Assembly (NCBI RefSeq): GCF_010748935.1
Contig: NZ_CP048797.1
Coordinates: forward strand, 87,685 to 151,684
Direction: 5' to 3'
Length of the DNA: 64,000 nt
Source of the DNA: Providencia vermicola
Lineage (GTDB): Bacteria; Pseudomonadota; Gammaproteobacteria; Enterobacterales; Enterobacteriaceae
A program made the translations under genes and the position numbers. Below, one piece after another: positions 1-7,192 of this stretch (position 1 is its first letter; each line of letters begins with the position of its first letter). The notes under the pieces are model-generated. The model was not told the DNA's origin. It saw only the letters and a program-made list of their open reading frames with translations, and ran no database searches.

Positions 1-567
1 CGCCAACGCCTGATCAAACGCTGGTCACTGATGCACTCTGTTCAACCGGAGTCTGTGTTGGAACACAGCGCTGTTGTTACCCTGCTTTCCTACCTGGCTG
101 GCAATATTGCCATTCAGCAAGGGAAGTCGGTGGATCTGGCAGTCATGCTTGCTCATGCTTCGTTGCATGATGCAGCCGAGGTTCTCTGTTCGGATGTTGT
201 AACACCGGTCAAGAAAGCAAACGCTGTTTTGCAGCGTGAGTTTGAACGACTGGAAAAGGCCGCAGAGGACAAACTCATCCAGACTCTTCCCGAAGAACTC
301 CAGGATGCAGTCGCCATAGCCTTCGCTCCCGGTGGCTATGAACAATCACTGGTTAAGGCCTGTGATACCTACTCCGCTTACATCAAGTGCAAACTTGAGG
401 TGGCCGCAGGTAATGGCCTTGAGTTCCAGGATGCTCTCAGCAAAATGGAACGTGTTGTTGCTCAGGTGAAATCGGACTTCCCGGAAATCGACGCTCTGGA
501 CAAATGGTTTGGTAACGGACTCGGCCATTCAGTAGATAAACTGCTGGCAGGGGGTAACGATGACTAA
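1..567 (+). CDS. YfbR-like HD-domain 5'-nucleotidase (5' end outside window)
   Basis: The reading frame is open from base 1, so the start lies upstream of the window. The visible 188 residues follow the E. coli YfbR pattern: RLIKRW and LEHS near the start, HDAAEV for the metal-binding HD pair, TPVKK, and a late aspartate in the CDTYSAYIKCK segment. YfbR enzymes remove the 5' phosphate from deoxynucleoside monophosphates, and this cytosolic protein probably does the same (family inference). Its end overlaps the next gene by 8 bases, so the two are probably translated together. An internal ATG at 31 would cut off the conserved N-terminal helix and is not preferred. Confidence 0.85.
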   Translation, partial: RQRLIKRWSLMHSVQPESVLEHSAVVTLLSYLAGNIAIQQGKSVDLAVMLAHASLHDAAEVLCSDVVTPVKKANAVLQREFERLEKAAEDKLIQTLPEELQDAVAIAFAPGGYEQSLVKACDTYSAYIKCKLEVAAGNGLEFQDALSKMERVVAQVKSDFPEIDALDKWFGNGLGHSVDKLLAGGNDD

Positions 568-829
568 TCCAATCCCTGGCGACATCAAGATTAAGGACTT
601 TGGCCGCGACCGGAAATTCCGTTCGGTTGATGAGCTTCAAAGCACTTTGTCAGAACAGTACAAAGGTCAGCATGTCAGCATCGTTTACCCTGCAAAGCCC
701 AGCGGTTTACTCCGCACGGTTTTTGTCAGTGTCGATGATGCTGGTGGCGTGAATCGAACCTATGGGGACCAGTCTCCTGTCGATTTTTCTGCCATCAAAG
801 ATGACCTGTATGTACCAAGTGACCTGTAG
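560..829 (+). CDS. Unrecognised 89-aa protein
   Basis: A short, soluble-looking protein with no signal peptide or membrane segment and no motif I recognise. It starts with ATG inside the 3' end of the YfbR-like gene and lacks the hairpin leader seen before later genes, so it is probably translationally coupled to that gene. Codon use resembles its neighbours and the frame is intact. The function is unknown. Reality is supported by the overlap and by lying in a run of co-directional genes. Confidence 0.6.
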   Translation: MTNPIPGDIKIKDFGRDRKFRSVDELQSTLSEQYKGQHVSIVYPAKPSGLLRTVFVSVDDAGGVNRTYGDQSPVDFSAIKDDLYVPSDL

Positions 830-842
830 GAGAGCACTAGCT

Positions 843-1061
843 ATGGTGGTGATCATCGTAAACACAGGACACTATGAGTTTATCGGCCTTGGTGAGACCC
901 ACGGACAAGCCACAGAAGGGCTTTTGAAACGCTGGGACGAACACTGCGAACGTAATCCGGATGCTGAGTCTGGTTACATGCAGGAGCTGATAGAAGAAGG
1001 AAGCGCACAAGTTGTCGAGATGGAGCCCGGCTCCGCCGTAATTTACGGACTTGACGGCTAA
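843..1061 (+). CDS. Unrecognised 72-aa protein
   Basis: I chose the ATG at 843 because a TAGGAGAG ribosome-binding site lies about 8 bases before it. An upstream in-frame ATG at 762 would overlap the previous gene heavily. The product is small and acidic, begins MVVIIVNTGHYEF and has no recognised domain. It sits 13 bases after the preceding stop, so it is probably in the same operon. The function is unknown. Confidence 0.55.
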   Translation: MVVIIVNTGHYEFIGLGETHGQATEGLLKRWDEHCERNPDAESGYMQELIEEGSAQVVEMEPGSAVIYGLDG

Positions 1062-1073
1062 GCCTTCTCAACT

Positions 1074-1134
1074 AACCCACTCGGGCGCATCATCCCGAGA
1101 GGGTGTGGTGCGTCCTAACCAAAAGGAATGCACT
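1074..1134 (+). promoter_or_regulatory. Structured leader A
   Basis: GGGCGCA (1083-1089) can pair with TGCGTCC (1109-1115) around a CCC-GAGA-GGG hairpin (1094-1103). GTGCGTCC (1108-1115) can instead pair with the ribosome-binding region GGAATGCAC (1125-1133). The two pairings exclude each other, so translation of the gene at 1135 may be switched. This is read from the sequence only, with no folding energy computed. Confidence 0.55.
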
Positions 1135-1692
1135 ATGTCTAACTTTGAACAAGCTCTGGAGCGTACTGACGGTAAAACACTGATTCTCAGCAATGGGAGT
1201 AAGTGGGCAGGCCAAGACCCGGACAGTATTCAGACTTTACTGGATGTCCTGGGTGACAACGTTCTTGACCCGATGTTTGAGCAGTATCACTGTTATCGCC
1301 CATACCCGTTTGAACCAATGGTGAGGACGGGGCGAAATGGCGAAATGTTCCAGCCTTGGCTTGGGGCAGCCTGCTTCTTTGGGAACTTCCTGACTGTCTC
1401 TCATGTTTTCAACATCATCACGAAAGATGACGGTGTTGTTGAGGCCTTAACAGAGGCGATCCGGAAGAATATGGCGACTGAACAGTACCAGCAGAATGCC
1501 TATGAGCGTTATGCCGGTTGGTTCTACGCTGAAACCAGCGAAGGGTTAAGGCTAGTCTCTCCAAGTGAGGCTGCCGACATCCGAGCTGGCGCAGTTTCAA
1601 AGCTGCGTTACCCAAGAAACTTCGAGGTTATGAAAACTGCGGTTCTCAAAGGTCCTCGATTTGATACTGAATTAAGCCGCAAGGCTTCTTAA
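1135..1692 (+). CDS. Unrecognised 185-aa backbone protein
   Basis: I chose the ATG at 1135 because AAAAGGAA lies upstream; a longer frame from 1051 would run through the structured leader. The protein starts MSNFEQALERTDGK, is soluble and of mixed composition, and contains no motif I can assign. It lies in the leader-bearing gene cluster upstream of the primase-like gene. Nearby nucleotide-metabolism and primase genes suggest a role in plasmid DNA metabolism, but that is only guilt by association. Confidence 0.6.
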   Translation: MSNFEQALERTDGKTLILSNGSKWAGQDPDSIQTLLDVLGDNVLDPMFEQYHCYRPYPFEPMVRTGRNGEMFQPWLGAACFFGNFLTVSHVFNIITKDDGVVEALTEAIRKNMATEQYQQNAYERYAGWFYAETSEGLRLVSPSEAADIRAGAVSKLRYPRNFEVMKTAVLKGPRFDTELSRKAS

Positions 1693-1701
1693 CCCAAACA
1701 T

Positions 1702-1766
1702 TAACCCCACGGGGGACATCGGTCCCTGAGGGGATGGTGTCTCCCTCTGAAATTAAGGAGATACCA
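1702..1766 (+). promoter_or_regulatory. Structured leader B
   Basis: GGGGGACA (1711-1718) can pair with TGTCTCCC (1738-1745), with one wobble pair, around a TCCC-TGAG-GGGA hairpin (1723-1734). Alternatively GGTGTCTCC (1736-1744) can pair with GGAGATACC (1757-1765), which contains the ribosome-binding site of the gene at 1767. The layout matches leaders A, C and D. Confidence 0.6.
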
Positions 1767-2618
1767 ATGATTAAACAGCATTTTCAAAACGAACTGGTTA
1801 AGTGTGGATACCCGGATGATCTGACGATTGAGTACAGTCTCGGATACTGCCAGGGGGATGGCGTAGCCTTCTACGGGGATTTGAGCGTTGATGACGTCAA
1901 AGCTCTCATGAATCGCCTATTCAGCACTGAGCCCGGCCAAGTGGATGCTGTCAGCCGCGTGAAGAACCTGATGGCACAGAAAGACATTGAGAATATGCTT
2001 TCTGTCCTCCGCGAATATGGTTCCTGTGACCTGTCCATTACTCGGAATAGTCACGGGCATCACTACAGCCATTGGAACTGCATGAACATCGACGACAACG
2101 TGGACTTCACAGGGATCTTCCCTGATGATGATTCCATGATTGGCACCGGCATTGAAGGGATTAACCAGGATATGGTCGAGCGCTGGCAAGACCTCTGGGA
2201 ACGCTTTGTGCTGGAGCTGGCGGATGATGTAAAAAGTCTTTCCAAGAAGCTCGAAGCGGACGGGTACTCGCTGATCGAGGCCTCTCCATGCGAAGATGAA
2301 GTGGTTTGGGAACGGGCCACTGAAAACTACCTGGTGCGTGTTACTGAACTCCCTGAGCGGGATTTCGATATGGGCCACTGGGATGACGAAGTAAGAGACC
2401 AAACAATTTGTTCTATCCTGGAAGGGAAAGAGCGAGTGCTTGGCCTACGTGTTGAGGTACTCTCTCGTGAAAACGAGATTGTCCTGGGTGAAGAGAGTCT
2501 GCACGGCTTGACCGTTGCCAGTGATGACAAGAGCTACGCTGGCTACAGACGAGAACTTCTCCGGGGAGCTATCCAGCAAACCAGGGACTTTTTCTCTCGC
2601 CACCTCAAAGCGGCATAA
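1767..2618 (+). CDS. Unrecognised 283-aa backbone protein
   Basis: The ATG at 1767 follows AAGGAG at normal spacing. The protein is acidic, soluble-looking and rich in aspartate and glutamate (for example NIDDNVDFTG and FPDDDS). I recognise no domain. A GC-rich hairpin right after the stop could end transcription. The preceding leader could control translation. The function is unknown; its setting is the backbone cluster before the primase-like gene. Confidence 0.6.
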   Translation: MIKQHFQNELVKCGYPDDLTIEYSLGYCQGDGVAFYGDLSVDDVKALMNRLFSTEPGQVDAVSRVKNLMAQKDIENMLSVLREYGSCDLSITRNSHGHHYSHWNCMNIDDNVDFTGIFPDDDSMIGTGIEGINQDMVERWQDLWERFVLELADDVKSLSKKLEADGYSLIEASPCEDEVVWERATENYLVRVTELPERDFDMGHWDDEVRDQTICSILEGKERVLGLRVEVLSRENEIVLGEESLHGLTVASDDKSYAGYRRELLRGAIQQTRDFFSRHLKAA

Positions 2619-2622
2619 CAAG

Positions 2623-2643
2623 GCAGGGGGAAACCCCTGCTTT
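2623..2643 (+). terminator. Possible terminator after the 283-aa gene
   Basis: GCAGGGG (2623-2629) and CCCCTGC (2634-2640) form a 7-bp stem followed by only three T residues, so termination may be weak. Confidence 0.4.
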
Positions 2644-2764
2644 ACTTCCCAAGTCTTCTTACTCATGGTGAATACCATCAGTAAGCAGATTTTGTTCTCT
2701 TCGGAGAGCGAAAAGTGCGATAGCTGGTCGCCAAAAACAAACAGCAAATTAACGTTAATTTATT

Positions 2765-2823
2765 AATCCCTGCGGGAGTCTATCTCCTGCTGGAGATACC
2801 TCCCGTTATTTCTGGAGGTATCC
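2765..2823 (+). promoter_or_regulatory. Structured leader C
   Basis: CGGGAG (2773-2778) can pair with CTCCCG (2800-2805), enclosing a TATCTCC/GGAGATA hairpin (2781-2798). Alternatively ATACCTCC (2796-2803) pairs perfectly over 8 bp with GGAGGTAT (2814-2821), which is the ribosome-binding site of the small gene at 2824. This is the clearest of the anti-ribosome-site pairings. Confidence 0.65.
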
Positions 2824-2970
2824 ATGAACAAATTCCAAGACTTTAAGTTGGTTTATCGTCAAGGTGGTCGTCGCTTAGAGCGTGTCTTTACGGACACTCT
2901 TTACGCGAATGTGAAGCGTGTCGCTGACTCGTTTCCTCCGACCGTTCTTTGGCGCATTCAGCCAGCGTAA
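2824..2970 (+). CDS. Unrecognised 48-aa basic protein
   Basis: A short frame begins MNKFQDFKLVYRQGG and ends LWRIQPA before a TAA stop. A strong TGGAGG ribosome-binding site precedes it, and it has a structured leader like those of its larger neighbours. That shared architecture is the main reason to call it a gene. It is rich in arginine and could bind nucleic acid, which is only an inference from composition. Confidence 0.55.
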   Translation: MNKFQDFKLVYRQGGRRLERVFTDTLYANVKRVADSFPPTVLWRIQPA

Positions 2971-3011
2971 AACTCGGAACCTTAAAGCTCGGCTTTGGCC
3001 GTGACCTTTCA

Positions 3012-3076
3012 ATAACCCATGCGGGTACACTTCCCCGCACGGGGTAGGTGTACCCATTAACTTTGGAGTACACCTT
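3012..3076 (+). promoter_or_regulatory. Structured leader D
   Basis: GGGTACAC (3023-3030) pairs perfectly with GTGTACCC (3048-3055) around a CCCC-GCAC-GGGG hairpin (3033-3044). AGGTGTAC (3046-3053) pairs equally well with GTACACCT (3068-3075), which lies against the GGAG ribosome-binding site (3065-3068). The two 8-bp helices share bases 3048-3053 and cannot form together. Confidence 0.65.
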
Positions 3077-3463
3077 ATGAACCAAGTAGCTAAATTGGAC
3101 CTCGCCCAAATCCGTCAACAAGCCATCAATGATGGTCTGCTGGTGGACCAATCTTCCATCGGTAAACAAGCTGGTTTCCTGACCAATGTGGCAGTGACCC
3201 CGGCAATTGTCGATGGAGTATTTGGTGCAGATGGTAAGCACTCGGTAGAAGACTTCCTTTTCATGTTTTTGCAGCTTTGTGTTGCTCAAACAAAGGTCGC
3301 TTTTACCGACAACAAGAATTGGGGAAAGATTCGTCTTTATTACCCCATGCCCACTGTAGATGGCTTTTTCAAACCCACTGAGGTTGTGATTAAGTCAGAT
3401 CCTGTAACCGCAGATGTCACAATCATGATGGCCTCGGAAGAGGGCGCTCATTTGTGCTTGTGA
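3077..3463 (+). CDS. Unrecognised 128-aa protein
   Basis: The ATG at 3077 follows TTTGGAGT. The product starts MNQVAKLDLAQIRQQ and has a short hydrophobic stretch (DFLFMFLQLCV) too short for a clear membrane segment. No domain is recognised. It is flanked by a switch-like leader upstream and a good terminator downstream, so it may be expressed as its own unit. The function is unknown. Confidence 0.6.
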   Translation: MNQVAKLDLAQIRQQAINDGLLVDQSSIGKQAGFLTNVAVTPAIVDGVFGADGKHSVEDFLFMFLQLCVAQTKVAFTDNKNWGKIRLYYPMPTVDGFFKPTEVVIKSDPVTADVTIMMASEEGAHLCL

Positions 3464-3476
3464 TATTCACAAAATT

Positions 3477-3504
3477 CGCCTCCGTTTCGGGGGCGACCTT
3501 TTTA
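3477..3504 (+). terminator. Rho-independent terminator
   Basis: TCGCCTCCG (3477-3485) and CGGGGGCGA (3489-3497) form a 9-bp stem with one wobble pair and a 3-base loop, followed shortly by five T residues. Confidence 0.7.
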
Positions 3505-3640
3505 AACCCCTCGCCGGGGAGAACTCCCCGGCTGGGGAGCCTCCTTGGCACATTCTCCCGGTGTCGGGGTTTCCTTAAAACCCTGGCGACGGGGGTTTAA
3601 GGAAGCCTCGATGCTGGGGTTCACGCTAAGGAGAAAACCT
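3504..3640 (+). promoter_or_regulatory. Long structured leader E before the primase gene
   Basis: Two GC hairpins (CCCC-TCGCC-GGGG, and CCCC-GGCT-GGGG around 3524-3535) are followed by a long stem pairing GGTTTCCTTAAA with TTTAAGGAAGCC (about 3568-3609). The GGTTTCCTT strand could instead pair, less perfectly, with AAGGAGAAAACC at the ribosome-binding site. It appears to be a longer version of the other leaders. Confidence 0.5.
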
Positions 3641-5368
3641 ATGTCTTACTACAAAGCTGACACCGTTCGTGAAGCTGCAAACGGAAACTGGCTATTCATC
3701 CTGGCGGCCCTAGCGCCCCATCTTGAACCAGCTCTCCGTAAACCTGGTCGTCATGTTTCTTGTCCTATCCACGGCGGGAAAGATGGCTTCCGACTGTTCA
3801 AGGATGCCCACCTGACTGGTGGCGGCGTATGCAATACATGCGGTGCCAATCATGATGGTTTTGAGCTGCTGATGTGGCTCAATAACTGGGACTTTAAACA
3901 GTGCCTGAGCGAGGTTGGTGATTATCTGGGCGTTGAGAAAGAGCAACCCCAGTATCAACAAGCCGCTGCACCGACACGAGCTCCTGTCCAGGCCAAAGCG
4001 CCTGTTCAGCAAGAGCCTATGAAGGTGAATAACAAGGTTCTCGATTCCAAGAATCGTAAAAAATCCATTGCCGGTACTCTGATTGCCCACGGTAAAGCTC
4101 CTTATGAGCATAACGAAGACAACGAGCTCAGCTACTTTGCCTTCATCCGTGACAAGAGCGGTTTGGAACGCACCATCTGGGGCGTGGATCTTGAAAGAGC
4201 CATTGGTGAAAGTGAAGCCAAGTATGGGGATGAGATCGTCATGACAAACCTCGGGCGCGAGCCTGTAACTGTCGTCGTTGAAGTTAAGGACGAGCAGGGG
4301 AATGTTGTGAGAGAACAACCTATGCAAACGCATCGCAACACCTGGCTGGTGGAACGTCGCGGCGCTACGGTAACGCAGTTCCGCGCTCGCTCGAACGGTG
4401 GTGTTGAGCCGGTGAGTCACCATGTTGAGTCGGCCCCTGTGGTCAACCGCAAGGTAGAAACTCCGGCACCGCAAGTACAACCTGCGGCCACACAACCGGA
4501 AGAGCAAAGCAGCGAAAATAAGCCGAAAGTTGTTCCGATGTTTCGTGAACAACCTAAGCCTTGGTTGCTTGAGCTCCAAGAAGAAATGGAGAAGAGAATG
4601 GAGCGCGAACGCGCTTACAGTGCTCGTCTCCGTGAGAAAATCGAGAAGGTATGGAACGAGTGTTTGCCGTTCTCCAGTCATGTGACTGAGCCAATGCGTC
4701 TGTACTTCAAAAACCGCGAGCTGCTGTTCAAAGTTGATGAAGTAGAAAAAACAGACTGTCTGCGGTTCAATCCGGCTATGGCCTACTACGACGAAGATGG
4801 CAATGAAGTTGGGAAATTCCCGGCTATCGTCTGCGCTATCCGAGATGTGGAAGGCAACCTGGTAACGCTCCACCGCACCTATCTCACCCAAAACGGTAAA
4901 AAAGCCAAGGTCGGCAACGCCAAAAAGATGATGCCCATTCCTGACGGTTTGGATGTCAATGGCGCGGCCATCCGCCTCGGTGAACCGACTGAGGGTATCC
5001 TGGGTGTTGCAGAAGGGCTGGAAACAGCTCTGTCAGCTTATCGAGTCACTCAAATCCCGGTTTGGTCAACGGTCAATGCCACCCTAATGGAGTCCTTCGA
5101 GGTTCCAGAAGGTGTTCACACCGTACTGATCTGGGCTGACAAAGATAAGTCTGTGACTGGGGAGAAGTCAGCGAACGTGCTGAAAGCCAAGCTGGAGAAG
5201 CGCGGCATTCGTGTGTACGTCCTGCTGCCTAAGCTCCCGATCCCGCCCAGAGCGAAAGGGATTGACTGGAACGATGTCCTGATGAGTCAGGGAAGCCTCG
5301 GTTTCCCGAATGCTCGCTACCTGCGCGATTTCATTGCGAGAAGGAGAGCTGAGTATGGCCGTCATTGA
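3641..5368 (+). CDS. Primase-like zinc-ribbon and Toprim protein
   Basis: This 575-aa protein has a primase-type zinc ribbon near the start (C41-x2-H44 and C64-x2-C67, in CPIHG and CNTCG). A long proline- and glutamine-rich linker (about 110-340) follows, then a C-terminal Toprim fold with the glutamate motif AEGLETA and the acidic pair in WADKDKS. The same order occurs in phage T7/P4-type primases and in plasmid Toprim proteins, so a role in priming or DNA metabolism is likely. The ATG at 3641 follows CTAAGGAG; an upstream in-frame ATG at 3545 would run through the leader. The gene end overlaps the next start by 14 bases. No helicase Walker motif is visible, so it is not a full primase-helicase. 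Confidence 0.75.
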   Translation: MSYYKADTVREAANGNWLFILAALAPHLEPALRKPGRHVSCPIHGGKDGFRLFKDAHLTGGGVCNTCGANHDGFELLMWLNNWDFKQCLSEVGDYLGVEKEQPQYQQAAAPTRAPVQAKAPVQQEPMKVNNKVLDSKNRKKSIAGTLIAHGKAPYEHNEDNELSYFAFIRDKSGLERTIWGVDLERAIGESEAKYGDEIVMTNLGREPVTVVVEVKDEQGNVVREQPMQTHRNTWLVERRGATVTQFRARSNGGVEPVSHHVESAPVVNRKVETPAPQVQPAATQPEEQSSENKPKVVPMFREQPKPWLLELQEEMEKRMERERAYSARLREKIEKVWNECLPFSSHVTEPMRLYFKNRELLFKVDEVEKTDCLRFNPAMAYYDEDGNEVGKFPAIVCAIRDVEGNLVTLHRTYLTQNGKKAKVGNAKKMMPIPDGLDVNGAAIRLGEPTEGILGVAEGLETALSAYRVTQIPVWSTVNATLMESFEVPEGVHTVLIWADKDKSVTGEKSANVLKAKLEKRGIRVYVLLPKLPIPPRAKGIDWNDVLMSQGSLGFPNARYLRDFIARRRAEYGRH

Positions 5369-5633
5369 TGTCTCGAAGGTTGATACAACGCCTGGTAACG
5401 ACGCGGTGTGCCCCTTCTCTCCCCCTGAGGGGTGGGAGGGGGACTCTGCGGCCTACGTTGAGCTTATGCGGTCTCGGTATCGTCATCTGATGCACGGCCA
5501 GAGAATGATGGTGACAGCCTCCTTCGCAAGAAGGGAGCCTATCCAAGTTACTGGCCCGTTTGCTGATGAAGCGACGAAGATCATTAACTCAATGAAGATG
5601 AACAAGGCGAAGCCAACAGCTTTGTCTGCCTAA
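5355..5633 (+). CDS. Unrecognised 92-aa protein
   Basis: The start ATG at 5355 lies inside the end of the primase-like gene, preceded by AGGAGAGC, so translation is probably coupled. The protein starts MAVIDVSKVDTTPG and is soluble, with no recognised motif. It may assist the primase-like protein, since the two genes overlap, but nothing in the sequence shows this directly. Confidence 0.6.
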   Translation: MAVIDVSKVDTTPGNDAVCPFSPPEGWEGDSAAYVELMRSRYRHLMHGQRMMVTASFARREPIQVTGPFADEATKIINSMKMNKAKPTALSA

Positions 5634-5638
5634 AACTT

Positions 5639-5705
5639 TAACCCTGAGGGGGTGTTCATGCCCTCTCAGGCATGATTCGCCTCCTCTTCAACTATGGAGG
5701 TAATC
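5639..5705 (+). promoter_or_regulatory. Structured leader F
   Basis: CCTGAGGGGG (5643-5652) pairs with CCCTCTCAGG (5661-5670) with one wobble pair. A competing stem joins TCATGCC (5656-5662) to GGCATGA (5669-5675). GCCTCC (5679-5684) can cover the ribosome-binding site GGAGGT (5696-5701). It precedes the gene that the transposon interrupts. Confidence 0.55.
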
Positions 5706-5831
5706 ATGAAAAAGTTTTTGCGTATTAAGACGTGGTTTGTGCGTCTTTTCTCTCCTGACAAGAAGACTCTGGGAGCTATCGGTGAAGACCTGCGTAAGGT
5801 CGCCGTAACAGCCATCGGTGTCGGTATTGTA
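5706..5831 (+). pseudogene. Backbone gene cut off by Tn1696 insertion
   Basis: The frame begins MKKFLRIKTWFVRLF after a TGGAGG ribosome-binding site and has its own leader, so a real gene starts here. After 42 codons it runs into the transposon end at 5832. The remaining codons to the stop at 5927 come from the transposon and IS DNA. The N-terminus is basic then hydrophobic (VAVTAIGVGIVG), which could be a membrane segment. The rest of the gene is not found elsewhere in the window. Confidence 0.7.
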
Positions 5832-5852
5832 GGGGTCGTCTCAGAAAACGGA
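5832..5852 (+). repeat. Outer part of the Tn1696 terminal inverted repeat
   Basis: The sequence starts GGGGTCGTCTCAGAAAACGG. With the 17 bases at 7181-7197 (AAATAAAGCACGCTAAG) it rebuilds the 38-bp Tn21-group inverted repeat. IS5075 sits between the two parts. Confidence 0.9.
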
Positions 5853-7180
5853 ATCTATGGTCACTCCCGTTTTTGCAACACCGATTTTGACGATAAATTG
5901 GCTTGCTTGAATCTATCCGGCGTCTGAATGGGATTTTATTCCCGCGCCTCGATGAGTTCCGCGCCTGATGAACCTCCAGAAAAATATACGGCTTCAATGA
6001 GCCTTTCCGTTTTACAGGTTCCTCAACAGGCCGGTGGGCCGTTAGTATCATCAATATCAGTATTCGCAAAACCAGATCAGTGATTCTTTAAACCGGTGTA
6101 TTTCTGCCGTTATGCTACATAAGTTTGCTGTCGTGCCGTTAGGGCCCAGGCTATTCTGGCCAGCTTGTTTGCCAGAGCACAAGTGACGACAAAGTTGCTT
6201 TTCCTACACAGTAGATCCCTGACCCAATCGGCCAATTTGCCAGACTGGTGTTCCAGTTTTTGTATGAATACCCTGGCACATTGAACCAACAAAGTTCGGA
6301 TCTTTTTGTTACCTCGCTTACTAATTCCCAGCAATGTCGTCCGACCTCCCGTGCTGTACTGTCGAGGCACTAGCCCTGTTGCCGCCGCAAAGTCACGACT
6401 GCTGGCGTACTGCTTCCCGTCGCCAATCTCAGTTGAAATAGTACTCGCTGTCAGTGTTCCGACGCAGGGAATGCTCAGCAAGCGCTGTCCAATCTCATCT
6501 TCGTCCAACTTTCGTTTCAACTGGGATTCCAAATCTTTAATCTGCTCAACAAGATAGTGATAATGCTGTTGTAATTTCAGCAATAACTGGCTGAGGTATA
6601 GAGGCAAACTATTGTCCTCAAGAAGGGTACTCAGTCGGCTAATAACGGCAGCTCCTCGTGGAACGCTGATGCCAAATTCCAGCAGAAAAGCATGCATCTG
6701 ATTGGTTGTTTTTACCTTATCCTGAACCAGGGATTCACGGACACGATGCAGCGCACGCATTGCCTGCTGAGATTCAGTTCTGGGCTGTACAAAACGCATA
6801 GACGGACGCGATGCAGCTTCACAAATAGCTTCGGCGTCGACAAAGTCGTTTTTGTTACTTTTAACGAATGGACGGACAAATTGTGGTGATATCAGCTTAG
6901 GAAAATGCCCCAACTCTTCCAACTTGCGTGCCATAAAGTGAGAGCCACCACAGGCTTCCATTGCGATGGTTGTAGCGGGGCATGTCGCCAAAAATTCGAT
7001 TAACTTTGGCCGTGTAAATTTTTTACGGTAAACAGCCTTGCCGCGACGATCTTGGCAATGAATATGGAAAGAGTTTTTACCCAGATCGATACCAATGAGC
7101 GCAATGTTTTCCATGATAGTTCTCCGAATGAAAGCCTATCCTCAGCATAGTACCGGGAAGGAGGGAGTGACCATCTCATT
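5853..7180 (-). mobile_element. IS5075/IS4321-like element in the transposon repeat
   Basis: The insert between the two parts of the inverted repeat is 1328 bp, the size of IS5075/IS4321. It carries a single IS110-family (IS1111 group) transposase gene. These elements are known to insert specifically into 38-bp repeats of Tn21-like transposons and the position matches. About 257 bases at 5853-6109, downstream of the transposase gene, are non-coding and are where IS1111-group elements encode the bridge RNA. Confidence 0.9.
6110..7114 (-). CDS. tnpA: IS5075/IS4321 transposase (IS110 family)
   Basis: The 334-aa product has the DEDD recombinase pattern: GIDLGKNSFH with the first aspartate, AMEACGGSH with the glutamate, and NDFVDAEAICEA with the later aspartates. 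The C-terminal part carries the transposase-20 signature (CVGTLTASTIS, GLVPRQYSTGG, LLGISKRGNKKIRTLLVQ) with the serine used in catalysis. It works with a bridge RNA in the family. Intact, so it could still move the element. Confidence 0.92.
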   Translation of the reverse strand: MENIALIGIDLGKNSFHIHCQDRRGKAVYRKKFTRPKLIEFLATCPATTIAMEACGGSHFMARKLEELGHFPKLISPQFVRPFVKSNKNDFVDAEAICEAASRPSMRFVQPRTESQQAMRALHRVRESLVQDKVKTTNQMHAFLLEFGISVPRGAAVISRLSTLLEDNSLPLYLSQLLLKLQQHYHYLVEQIKDLESQLKRKLDEDEIGQRLLSIPCVGTLTASTISTEIGDGKQYASSRDFAAATGLVPRQYSTGGRTTLLGISKRGNKKIRTLLVQCARVFIQKLEHQSGKLADWVRDLLCRKSNFVVTCALANKLARIAWALTARQQTYVA

Positions 7181-7192
7181 AAATAAAGCACG

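Noticed and set aside
3710..4891. A 393-aa minus-strand frame opposite the primase-like gene
   Set aside because: It has no ribosome-binding site or recognisable domain, while the plus strand carries clear zinc-ribbon and Toprim motifs.
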